Translations under genes and position numbers: made by a program
NCBI GenBank assembly: GCA_964030475.1
Contig: CAXIPT010000046.1
Coordinates: forward strand, 50,901 to 114,900
DNA from: Tethya wilhelma
Taxonomy: Eukaryota; Porifera; Demospongiae; Tethyida; Tethyidae
Direction of reading: 5' to 3'
Length of the DNA stretch: 64,000 nucleotides
Notes under the pieces: model-generated
Databases searched by the model: none
Told to the model about the DNA's origin: nothing
Seen by the model: only the letters and a program-made list of their open reading frames with translations
In this document: positions 47,936-58,204 of the stretch, piece after piece
Layout of the letters: every line of letters begins with the position of its first letter
How positions within the stretch are numbered: position 1 is the stretch's first letter

Positions 47936-49275
47936 ATTGATGGCATTGATTGTGATATTGTCATTAGTACTAATTGTTTTGATTATTATTTCTATCATAA
48001 ATGCTAGCCACTAACTGCAGTCAATACATCAATTTTGTTGTAACCACTTACCTGAACCTGATAGTACATTCTTGCAAGCGGGAAATGAAAATGATAATAG
48101 AATGAAGCTCGAAGTCTTGGAGAATTTGGCGCCATCACCACTAATCTTTATACGAATAGGCTTGTCACTGGGAAAAAGCTGTGGGTTCTGACGTTTCTGC
48201 ATTTGTAACACAGACAGCATGCACATGACAATATAATAATACATTGATATGCTGTTTACCTCTCGTGATATAGCCTCCAAAAGGGTAGGCTTGAAAGCTC
48301 TGTATGCACCATCATATGGCTTGTTCACTCGGATGATCTCTAATGTGCTGTGGATGCTACTTCGGAGTTGTTTCACCCGATATGATCGCAAAAGAGATGG
48401 ATATGTCATGCTTAACTCATGATAGAACTCGTCACTGACTCCAAACTTTTCCAGAAGAAAAAGTGTTTGCCGTAATTTATCATGGTCGATGTTGGGTGGA
48501 GACTGGACAATGGCTGTTGTTTCGCTCTGTCCATGGAGTGACAAAGAAATGATTGGTTGGTTATCATCCTGCGTCTTAACTGTGAGAGCTTGTGGCAACA
48601 ATCCAATGACTCAGCAAACCATAGTGCTTGGTCTGTGACAGATGCAAACTTCTGCAACAAACGCTTCTTCTGCTTGCTGCCAACATAATGAAATTTTCCT
48701 CCCTTGTTCTTAAACAAAGACTGAGCATTTTCTAGTACATTTTCTTTTTCATGAGCATGCTTTGCCTGTAATACTTGCTTTTGCAGCCTTTGTAAGGTAA
48801 TATCCTGCTTCAACTGCTTGAGATCAGTATTTGCCTCTCAAATTTTTTCTCTCCTTTCTACATCTTCATGCAAGAGCTACTTTTCTTTCATTAATGCTAA
48901 TGATGAGAGTGTTTCTCCTTCATTTACCACAAATACACTGTCTTTAGAGAGAAAACTTTGATAAGCCCGGCCTTTGAGTTTAGAAGCTTGTGATTTTACA
49001 CTGCAAGACTTGATGCGAAGTCTATTTTCAATGCGTTCACAGTTAGGATTTACACAGAGCACTCCAGCCGTAATGCTTTCATTCAAGAGTGAGATGTACG
49101 CTGTTCCAGCAGATTGCTTACTCCAATTGAACAGTAGTCTGTTTGGTACACACAAGGAGCAAACTGGCTTCTTTTCATTCAGCACACTTTTACCCAGATG
49201 TTTAGTACCTAGAGCTGCACTCTCTATTGTTACCTTAAGATCAGACTGTGAGAACAGCTCTGACATAACTTTCAC

Positions 49276-50465
49276 TTGATTTCTTCAAGACTGTACAAGC
49301 TCATGCACTTTGAATGAATGAAATTTTAGCGTGAATTAGCAGATAATATATCTCTAAGTTTTGGCGGGATCTGTTGCTGGCATTGTCATGTCACAGCTGA
49401 GCATCATCAATACTAAACTTTTTCAGCAACAGGTAGTTTTGTTTACTACACTGTTCGCCACAGTGGTACGAATTTCCCGCGAAAACGTTTGTTAATGATA
49501 TTCATGATTGAACTTAGAATATTTGGAGTTAAATTTTGTGATTTTATTTAAAGAATCATCCTATTTATGGAACAGCTTATCGTAATCACACACAGCTCTA
49601 TATATGCTGGCAGCACAGATCATAAGTAAGCGTCATAGATGTAGACATTTCCAAAAAATTATAAATCAGTCGCAAAAAATAATACGGGCGTTTGCAGGAA
49701 AATTAAATTTGACGTTGACAGAATACTGATGAACCTAGTGGTAATACAGTCTATTATGGAACGAGTAAATCACCGGCGCTCAAGTCTAGCTGGATGAATT
49801 TGAAGATTCATCTTTTTCCGTCCAGACATACTTCAGTTTGTGATCTAGACTACCTGTGTGAAAGAAAGAAAGATTTTCTAGTATCATTCACAATAGTCAA
49901 CATTACGCATGGAAACCTATCTATTTACGCGAATTTTTGTTAATGAAATTTTGATGTCCATGCATTTCTGGTAATGAGGTCCTCAGAATGTGATATCATT
50001 TTTTTTTTTTTAAAGACAACACTAGAACTTTCAGCTAAATGTAATTCTGCACAGTTTCTGCTTTCTTCTTCTATACCATACCAAGATATCAAGATTTTAA
50101 ATCTGCTTGAAAACTTGGTATTATTTTGACAAAAATAAAGAGAATAGGCCTATTTCTAAATAATGCACACCTAATTATATGTGCATATTGATTATTTCTC
50201 ATTAATGAACAATGAATACCCTAGTTTTGAGGCAAATCTAATATTTTGTGGCCAAGCCCTATTTACACACACCCTCTAATGCAAATTTAAAACAAATTGG
50301 TTTGTGTGTAAACGCTCTTGATGCGGCTTTAAAGCACATTGCACAATCCCCATTTGGCAGGTGGATTGATTGAGCACATTGCGTGTAGACAGCTGTAACC
50401 GCATTAAAGCACATTAAAGCAGCTGGCTTGTCAATAGCAAGAAAACCCAAATACTCAAGATGGAA
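49276..50465. other. Gene-free spacer
   Basis: No coding region is supported. A TTTAAAGCACATT-type motif recurs at 50329 and 50403, and CGCATTAAAGCACATTAAAGC may be part of a small repeat. Confidence 0.35.
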
Positions 50466-50902
50466 AGAAAGAGGGAAGTGGAAAAATTAATGCATGGAAT
50501 GATGAAGAAGCAAATTTAGTATTTAATTAGTATTTGGGGGACATTACAACAACTGTTTAAAAAAATATACATGAAGATAGCCAGAGAGATGAAGAAAAGG
50601 CATGAAATGAGTTTTAGATACAAAATAAAACAAAAGTACACGAAAGTGAAAGATGAAAACTACCTGACAGCACAGGGGAGAGCTCCTATTCTAAACTAGA
50701 TCAGATTTTGGGTCATCAACCAGCACCATCTCTCATGGAAGACAACGAAAGTGAAAAAGTTAATGGTATGTAATGCAATGTCGTAGAATCATATCTCAAA
50801 AATTATCTAATGTGCTTTCTCTTCAGATGAAAAGTCAAGTGATTCAGAACATTCTGACCGTGAACACAACTCTGAAAATGACAATAGTAGTATTTCAAGT
50901 AA
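50466..50902 (+). pseudogene. Myb/SANT-like (MADF-type) DNA-binding relic
   Basis: One frame reads KINAWNDEEANLVFN, then after several stops SSYSKLDQILGHQPAPSLMEDN, and after an intron DEKSSDSEHSDREHNSENDN. The W...DEEA start, the ILGxxP block and the acidic-Ser linker fit Myb/SANT-like domains common in host genes and Harbinger-type elements. At least five in-frame stops mark it as dead. Confidence 0.4.
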
Positions 50903-50916
50903 GAACAGTTTTTTCT

Positions 50917-50955
50917 GTCAATGTGTGTGTGTGTGTGTGTGTAGAGGGAAGACAA

Positions 50956-50987
<32 letters not shown>
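50917..50987. repeat. (GT)n and (CA)n microsatellite pair
   Basis: A short (TG)n run is followed within 20 bases by a (CA)n run, so the two could form a hairpin. Confidence 0.85.
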
Positions 50988-50989
<2 letters not shown>

Positions 50990-51821
50990 GTCCCAGATGT
51001 ACATGAAGCACATGAAGCTGAAGGTCAAAGTCTTCGATTATCGAGCATACGACGACGAGCCAAAAAATATCAGCAGAGCTGACCTACACACAAATGTGGG
51101 CTTGCTCCGGCTCGCCCAATAAGGTGGTTCAATTACACTCTGCAGTTCAATTTTTTCAAGAGGTTACTAACTATAGTACTTGAATAGTTAGGTGACAACA
51201 TACTGACTCTTTCAGTGGTTCCAAAGACAAATCTTGTTGCAATGGGTGAATATAGATTTTAGCAATGATGCATATATGAACTCCTGCTTTGAGGTATGAT
51301 ACAGAATAACCAGACTCAGGAGACACTATAACATTAAGTTACTTCCTTCCTTCAGGAACTCGCAATAGCTCAAAACCTCCACAGCCTGACAACTTTGGAA
51401 AGCTAGTTCCTGATATAATATATCCTTATAGCACTTAGTGTTACAGCCAGGCCAGCAATCTGTAGCTCTGCCCTTTCATTCCCATCAGGAATAGCATCTT
51501 GGTTTGCGCTTGCAAGACACACAAATGTATGAGTCCAAGTTGGTATTTTTTTTTCTTCTTCTTTCCTTTAGTTAATAATGATGCTGTATTCTTTCTCTTC
51601 TTTTACCAACAGAACTTGCTGGGCTCCCATTAAACAGAGAAGAGAGAGTGGATTTCCTCTGGCTGACAAGTGAGCTGAGCTAGCAGAGACTCGAACAGAT
51701 TGATTTACAGTGTTTCCAATCAAATTAAATTGGCCAGCTAAGACTAAAGATGGCAGTTGCTGCTGTGAAGGCCGATTATGCTCTAAAGCACTACTTGTGG
51801 TAGTAGAGGGATAGTTAGTCT

Positions 51822-52870
51822 ATATATGTATGAGTTTAGTTTGGAAAAGAAAGCCAAAGATGCTCGGAAATCTATTGATCTTCGAACCCTCCAACTTTTG
51901 CACAAAATTNAAGCTACTATTTAGCTCTTTCTCTTTCTAATGAGCCCCCAAACATGGCCTAAAAACATCGCTAAAGTAACAAACACAAACATGCCAAACC
52001 TCCAATTTTCTCCATCTTCTTCTTCTTTTTCTTCTTCTTCTTCTTCTTCTTCTTCTTCTATCTTGGCTCAACTTTTCTCAGAGACTATCCACTTTTAGAA
52101 GCTGATTCTTGGCCGCCATTAGTTTCTACACTCTTTCATTAGCTTCTAGAACATTCGAATTGACGACCCTTTCCACACACAAAAGTGTGCGTTATTTGGA
52201 ATTAAATGCACTGAAGTTGCTTGGAACTATTTTGTGATACCTGGTTGCTCTTCTTAAGAGATGAATCAGGACTTTGATTATCATAACATATAGAAAGACA
52301 AGTAAATCTTATGATACAGCTCCTGCCTCCAAATGACTGAGATGTGTGTTTCACTTCAGTATCAAGCAGGCTACACACTTTCTGACTTTGAACTTGTCAC
52401 TGACCGTCTTTAAGTACCAGCTCAGCCGCTGGCTGGCTTGCCAGACTATACTAGCTCAGTAGCTAGCTACACGCACCAACTCAAATGTAATTTGTAGAAA
52501 TATGGAAAAATGAGAACAAGTAAAAAAAAAACATTGGAAATGTAACAGGAATGGCAAAATCGTAAAAGAACGCAAACAAGATGGAATGGCTGTTATTTAG
52601 TGTGTAATTTTTCCTGTGGGCAAAATAAGAGAATCAATAAGGAGATTGTTAAATGCAGCCCATACAGGAAGAATTCTGCACACACTCTAACAGCCTGCGT
52701 TCTTTTTACGATTTTGCCATTCCTGTGTCTCATTACATTTCCAATGTTTTTTTTTTACTTGTATATGTATGAGTTTAGTTTGGAAGCTGCTCAAAGCCAA
52801 GGAAAAAGAAAGCCAAAGACGCTCGGAAATCTATTGATCTTCGAACCCTCCAACTTTTGCACAAAATTTT
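51822..52870. repeat. Local direct repeat (51822-51909 and 52763-52869) with an intervening MITE
   Basis: The string AAGAAAGCCAAAGA followed by GCTCGGAAATCTATTGATC occurs in both copies. Copy 1 ends at the N at 51910. Between them lie a (TTC)n run at 52017-52058 and a MITE at 52517-52761. No gene is seen in 50990-53728 apart from these. Confidence 0.7.
52517..52761. mobile_element. 245-bp inverted-repeat element
   Basis: CAAGTAAAAAAAAAACATTGG at the left pairs with CCAATG followed by T10 and ACTTG at the right. Complementarity continues through AGGAATGGCAAAATCGTAAAA over about 60 bases per arm. There is no ORF. Confidence 0.75.
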
Positions 52871-53204
52871 CCAGGGCCATGCTAGTATAAGCAGTCATAG
52901 GTAATAGATAGGTAGTGTAACACAATAGTTTGTCTTATTTGAAACAAACATTATGCTAGAGCTGCAAAATAAGTGTCAATCATACAATACTAAAATTTAA
53001 ATTTTAATTCAGTATTTCAAACACGTGCTCATGTCCTGTAATTACAGGCTGTAAAGGGTTAAATTATCTGGACAAAATGAAGAACTAACCTACTCAAAGG
53101 CTTGCTGGATGAAATTAATTTTTGTCATAATATTTAATGCTAAGGGGTGTGGTTTCCTGTTTGTCAGTTATTTAGGGATAGAAATTGTACTAAGTTGGCC
53201 GTTT

Positions 53205-53342
53205 GGGCCAAATGAACTGTCCGTTATCCGGAATAGAGAGGGTCCGCTCTCAGAGGTTAGTTTGTATTAGAACATGAGTCCGTGCCAAAGATATAGAGTT
53301 GTCCGTTGCTGGGAGTGTTCGTTATGGGATGTTCCACTGTAC
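53205..53342. mobile_element. Terminus of a probable Tc1/mariner-type MITE
   Basis: The region holds repeated GTCCGTTATCCGG / GTCCGTTGCTGGGAGTGTTCGTTATGGGATG blocks ending in CCACTGTA. These resemble the TACAGTGGAAC...ATAACGGAC ends of widespread mariner-like MITEs. Only one end is clear. Confidence 0.45.
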
Positions 53343-53728
53343 CCATCTCCACTCCAACTAATCAGCCCAGATAGTCTTCCTTACCTAACTTCACTGCAGG
53401 TTTGAAGCTCATAGCTCAAAAGCTATAGCTATTAAATAAATAATGCGAAATATCGTAGATTACGCAATTATTGAATACGCGCTGGGGATAAAAGTTAATG
53501 CTCGCTGTTTCCAATTAATGCCCACTACACGTGTTTCAGAGTGAGAGTGCCGTTTACTTCTCCATACAAGGTGAGTGAGTGACTGAGTGACTAAATGACT
53601 GAGTGTCCGAGTGAGTGGGTGGGTTAGTAACCCTTTACTGCCGGTATTTAGAGGACGTGAGCACATGTTAAAATACTGACTTCAAATTTTAATGTAATTA
53701 TTAACACTGATTTTCTAGCTCTATCGCA

Positions 53729-54240
53729 ATGGAAACGCGAAGCAAGCTTTGCCTGAAGCACAGGACCTGCCAGGAAGTAGTGATCTCCGGGCTTCTTGGC
53801 AAGGAATGTCTACCGCAGGTCGACATTATTGAGATCCCCGGTAAGTGACGCGCCGTGGTGGCTGCCGAGGCGATTGAAAAGAACGAATATGTCTGCGAGT
53901 ACTAGTTCACTCCAGGAAAGAGAGGGAAGAGCATGAGCAGGAGTATGCCATCAACCAAGAGCCCTGCATGATCCTGGAGGTTAGGTCTAGGTGTACCTAG
54001 ATGCCACCCGGGCCTCCTCAACACTAGGCCGCCTAATGAACCACACTCCAAGCAGAGAGGCCACAGTAAGGCCTTTCAAGGCCTTGCTTGTAGACAAGAA
54101 ATGGCGGGTGGGATTCCTCACCAATCGACAAGTGTCGATTGGTGAGGAACTTAGGTGGGACTATGGGTGCTCTCCAGACGGCCGGGAGTGGCTGTACAAG
54201 AGGTCCAGGAAGAGCACCTGTATTACCTTGCGTAAGTTGT
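53729..54240 (+). pseudogene. KMT5A-like SET domain, broken
   Basis: The frame starts METRSKLCLKHRTC. It continues into VVAAEAIEKNEYVCEY (first SET block), EHEQEYAINQEPCMILE, YLDATRASSTLGRLMNH (cofactor-binding N-H motif) and VSIGEELRWDYG (catalytic Tyr region). This block order is that of SET lysine methyltransferases of the KMT5A type. Stops at TGA (53845) and TAG (53904) and two frameshifts (near 53925 and 53985) break it. Base composition is clearly more GC-rich than the neighbours. It is probably part of a mobile or transferred locus together with the recombinase-like frame downstream. Confidence 0.65.
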
Positions 54241-54274
54241 TCTGTTTGCTTTAATTAAGTGTAATATTATTATC

Positions 54275-55200
54275 TACAATAATGTGCAGCTAGAGAGCCC
54301 TCCTCCTCCTTCGCCCCTCACTTCACAAGTAAGGAGCAGAGTATGTTTTAATAAATGGATTTATCATAATTTTATCTCAATTTTTGGATAATTCCAGCTC
54401 AAACTCGATGTAAGTTACCCCATTTCCGTTTGTTATTTTGATATCTATAATTATTTATATATGCACACAATAATGTGAAGCTCAAAAGCCCTCCTCCTCC
54501 TCCTCCTCCTCCTCCCCCCTCGCTTGACAAGTGAGCATGATCAGGAGCAGGGTAGGTTTTCATTAATGGATTTTATAAAAATTTTATCTCAATTTTTTGA
54601 TAATTATTTACAATAATGTGCAGCTGGAGATACCTCTTCCTCCTCCACCCCTCGCTTCACAGGTAAGGAGCAGGGTACGTTTGTATCATAATTTTATCTC
54701 AATTTTTGATATTTCCAGCTCGAACTTGATGTTAGTTACCCCATTTACGTTTGTTATTTTGATATCTATATTTATATATGCACACAATAATGTGAAGCTC
54801 AAAAGCCCTCCGACTCCTCCTCCTCCTCCCCCCTCACTTGACAAGTGAGCATGATCAGGAGCAGGGTACGTTTTCATTAATAGATTTCATAAAAAATTTA
54901 TCTCAATTTTTGATAATATTATCTACAATAATGTGCAGCTGGAGAGACCTCTTCCTCCTCCGCCCCTCGCTTCACAGGTAAGGAGCAGGGTACGTTTTAA
55001 TAAATAGATTTTATCATAATTTTATCTCAATTTTTTCATAATTCCAGCTCAAGCTCTTCCTCTCCCCCTTTCTTCACAAATAAGCAGTGTAGGGTTTCAT
55101 AAATGGGTTTTATCTCTCGATGTAAGTTACCCAATTTCCGTTTGTTAATTTGACATCTATAGCACACAACTTGTCTTCCTCCTCCTCCTCAAAATCAGAT
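54275..55200 (+). repeat. Tandem array of proline-rich mini-exon modules
   Basis: Units of roughly 310-330 bp recur about three times. Each begins AATAATGTGCAG followed by a 39-base open segment (LESPPPPSPLTSQ, LEIPLPPPPLASQ, LERPLPPPPLASQ) and GTAAGG. Next come a TTCCAG acceptor, 12 bases (LKLD or LELD) and GTAAGT/GTTAGT, then a (CCT)n segment ending GACAA|GTGAGC. The first two types keep codon length and splice signals. The array links the SET part to the recombinase-like part. Confidence 0.6.
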
Positions 55201-55281
55201 TGTGGAAGTAAGTATACAAATCAATTTTACAAACTTGGATGCCTGCGTGAATTGGATACTTCTTTTTTTTTTTCTACTCCT

Positions 55282-56075
55282 AGCCGCACAGATGCAAAGA
55301 CCCGGGGCAGTGACGAACGCGACCCTCAGCGAGTTTAAGAGAGGGAAACTGGAGGACGGCAACCTGATTCTCAGTGTACACCATCACAAAACGGGCGCAC
55401 TGGGCTCCGCCCGGCTCGTCTTTGATCCTGAGCAAAGAGAAAACCTTCAAAAGTACGTCGACTTTGTAAGGCCCGACCAGGTGGGGTGCAGGGAGGTCAA
55501 GGAGCTCTTTGTGAGGGAGGGTGGGCAGCCAGTGACGAACGTAAGCCAGCTGATGAAGGCAATGGGGAAGAGATTCGGCTTCGACCCCATCACCGCCACA
55601 AAGAATCGTAAAAAGATCGCCACCGTCGCCGCCCTCAACCTCGGCCAGCCTGAAACGGCTTTAATATCTAGCCAAATAAACCATTCGGTGGCTGTGGAAG
55701 AGAGCCACTACAGGGCCATCAAGGGGCCGGCTCACGCTAGCTTGGCCTTCCAACACCTGAAGGCCCTTAGGAATAGAGGAGCCGGCCCCCGCCGCCACCT
55801 CCCCAGGAGAGGGAGAGGGGAAGGGGAAGGGGAAGGAGAAGGAGAAGGAGAAGGAGAAGGAGGAGGAGGAGGGGAAGAAGCTAGCAATGCAACCGTTCTC
55901 TCAAGAGGAGGCACTTCTCATCAAGACGCACTTTGCGTCTTTCATCAAGGACAACACGGCTCCGTCCCTCTACGAGTGCCAGCAATTTCTGCTGACAGAC
56001 GAGGCCAGGGCAACGATAGAGGGACGGAGTGTCCAGGACGAGGTCCAGACGTTCAGGAAGGCCAAGAAGAAGTGA
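55282..56075 (+). pseudogene. Tyrosine-recombinase-like (Crypton-type) protein, probably frameshifted
   Basis: After a TTCTACTCCTAG acceptor the frame reads MQRPGAVTNATLSEFKRG, then VHHHKTGALGSARLVF, TATKNRKKIATVAAL, LISSQINHSVAVEESHYRAI. These give the K, R, H-S and Y positions expected of a tyrosine recombinase C-terminal half. Beyond 55770 the best continuation is one base shifted: an Lys/Glu-rich linker, then QPFSQEEALLIKTHFASF, ending RSVQDEVQTFRKAKKK at 56075. The unshifted frame runs through a Gly-Glu repeat into a less convincing tail. It is GC-rich like the SET part. DNA strand exchange by a Crypton-like element is inferred. Confidence 0.55.
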
Positions 56076-56092
56076 GTGCCCTGCCCTGTGCC

Positions 56093-56350
56093 CAACTCAA
56101 CTCTCCTGTATCGCTGTCGTATATTATCTTATCGCCTTATATATAGTGTAGTAGACTGACTCTGTTGTATTGTGTTCACCTTTTGTCGTACCTTATCTTA
56201 TTTTAGCGTAGAAGACTCTTACAACTCAACTCTCCTGTATCGCTGTCGTATATCATCTTATCGCCTTATATATAGTGTAGTGGACTGACTCTGTTGTATT
56301 GTGTTCAATTTTTGTCGTACCTTATCTTATTTTAGCGTAGTAGACTCTAC
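56093..56350. repeat. Tandem repeat, two copies of about 130 bp
   Basis: CAACTCTCCTGTATCGCTGTCG starts each unit (about 56098 and 56227), followed by CGCCTTATATATAGTGTAGT and TTTTGTCGTACCTTATC. A partial third follows. It lies directly after the recombinase-like frame and may be its 3' non-coding end. The rest of 56351-57452 holds no supported gene; a CpG-rich patch lies at 57100-57180. Confidence 0.75.
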
Positions 56351-57452
56351 TGCATTGCTTTCAATGTAAGCTCATGTCGTATTGTATATAATAGCGTAGT
56401 AGTGTTGCCCTCTTACATATATTGTCTCTCTCTCCCCTCCCAAATGTTTATCCTATCATTGTCCTGATCAACCCGTTGATCACAGTCACGCTGACGTGTT
56501 AACCGATTATACAGAGGTTGACGCGCGTTCACTAAATATCTGAGCGTCTTTGGATGTCTTTCTCCTTGGCTTTGCGCAGCTTCCAAACTAAACTCACAAA
56601 TATGTAGACCAACTACTATCCCTTCACTGCCACAAGTAGCGTTAAGCTTCTAATCCTAGAGACTACAGAGAAAACGAGAAAAGAAAAGTTATCGTCGGGA
56701 TCGCCGCGATCGTCACCTCTCGTGGTTCATGCATGACTTCCTAACGCCACACCTACTTATGGGTTGCAACTCAAACTTAGTATTTTACTAGGAAAGTACT
56801 TTACCTAAATGCACACCGAGTTTAAAGTTCACTGCTATTGCACGTTGGCGCACGCCAAAGGTGCAATGACGAGTACACTCGTATTTTGCGAGCTTGCAAT
56901 AAGTGGCGAGTATACCCGTCATTCAGCCATAAAGGGGCGCATGCAGTGAATAATTGCTCTCTCAAATGTGAAAACTAAACAAAAATTTTAAAATGCACAT
57001 GCGGACCGTAATTTCACCCTCAGACCTATCCCCATTTCAATGTCACAGCTTGGTAGCTCAAAATAAGTACCGCATGTCGTCACTGTCGTCAATAAGTATT
57101 GCACAGTCCCTCGCGGGAGCGCCGGGGATGTTCGGACACCCCGAGGGATGCAAAAAGGGACACATGGGAAAGCCCTAGGATCAGCGTGTGTTCTCTGTGT
57201 TTGCTCAGTGTACTGATCGAGTAGAGGTTCAAAAGGTAACCAATCAAACTCTGTATACATTTTAACGTATTATAGATGCCAAAAGAAACTAAAATACATT
57301 GCTATGTGTAAATTATATGAATTTAAATATCTGTGATTAACTGTCCTAAAAAATAAATGTATATAAAAATAATTATGTGTTGCAAGTTGAAAATATACCA
57401 GAACAAGTTTGTGTAGCATAAATATAAGTTATTGATTAATACTATGTCCAAG

Positions 57453-58163
57453 TAGCCTCGTTCCCAGGCCTTCTGCGTGCTGCATGCTAGTATTGATTTA
57501 TTAAATTGACGATCTTTACCATTTTCATAATTTTTTAGCACGCAGAAGGCCTGGTGAACGAAATCACGTGAATGACATCAGAAAACTTGTAGCGTAGGCG
57601 GCCTAACCGCAAGCAAGACTTGAAGATTTTTTCTTGTGCACAAGCCCGCGAGGCAAGACAAAAAAAACAGTTTTTTTGAGTAGCACAGCACTACGCTAGG
57701 CAATACCTACCAAAATGTCTCAAAGCAGCAAGAAAGTTTGAGCAAAAAGAAGCGATGTCTGGACACATATAATAATGTGGACATATCACTCATATCTAAG
57801 GTCAAACTAGGTCCAAATTTATGCTTACTTGGCTGTTTTGTCTGGTCTTGATCTTTTGACTTCTGTCATCTGGCCTTCAAGCTCAGATTGGCTGCGCTTG
57901 TAGTCTAGCTCCAGGTCAAAGCGCTAGCGTGCCGCATGGCTCACAAAAAATTATTCACAAACTGATGATGTCATATGCAAAATACGTGCGCGCGCGTGGG
58001 CAGTCTAAGCAGTCCTGCCCACGCGCAAAATCACTTGTCTACCATGCGTCTACCCTCGTTTCCCAGGCCCTCTGCGTGCTTAAATAAAATCATCTGGTAA
58101 GGATCGTCAACGTAATAAATCAACAATAGTAGCACGCAGAGGGCCTGGGGACGAGGCTAATGT
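57453..58163. mobile_element. Two AGCCTCG-family MITEs in opposite orientation
   Basis: Copy one is about 57453-57562 (CCTCGTTCCCAGGCCTTCTGCGTGC / GCACGCAGAAGGCCTGG). Copy two is about 58054-58161 (CCTCGTTTCCCAGGCCCTCTGCGTGC / GCACGCAGAGGGCCTGGGGACGAGG). Their centres match in reverse orientation (TTGACGATCTTTACCA against TGGTAAGGATCGTCAA). I see no clear target duplications. Confidence 0.7.
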
Positions 58164-58204
58164 CCAAGTCTAGTATGCGTAGGTTGTGCAGAAATAGATC
58201 CTGC

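Larger units (their letters stand above)
44542..49275 (-). pseudogene. RAG1/Transib-like DDE protein, multi-exon, broken
   Basis: Exons on the minus strand: about 49275-48260, 48196-48052, 47213-47050, 45797-45714, 45642-45180, 44993-44799 and 44720-44542. The first ends with a 63-base intron. The 44799 donor is GC (AG|GCAAGT); the others are GT-AG. Conserved blocks in order: CSLCVPNRLLFNW and CVNPNC near the N-terminus, [38 protein letters not shown] joined to [57 protein letters not shown], then YGNIKQFSGQG joined to VEKNNDDAKRH. Candidate catalytic codons are Asp 48136-48134, Asp 47058-47056 and Glu 44715-44713. The order and local patterns resemble the RAG1 core (D600, D708, E962). Two in-frame stops (near 48877 and 48840) and at least four frameshifts (near 48600, in exon 45642-45180 and near 44980) make it a pseudogene. 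The RAG1 link is an inference by eye. Confidence 0.6.

Noticed and set aside
47832..48014. Frame with a hydrophobic tail that looks like a membrane anchor
   Set aside because: It does not join in phase to the upstream exons and starts in an intron. The in-phase reading of the exon stops at 47935.
49459..49465. CACAGTG, identical to the RAG recombination-signal heptamer, just beyond the RAG1-like gene
   Set aside because: A 7-base match is expected several times by chance in 64 kb on two strands. It points away from the gene and I see no nonamer at 12 or 23 bases, so I do not call it an element end.
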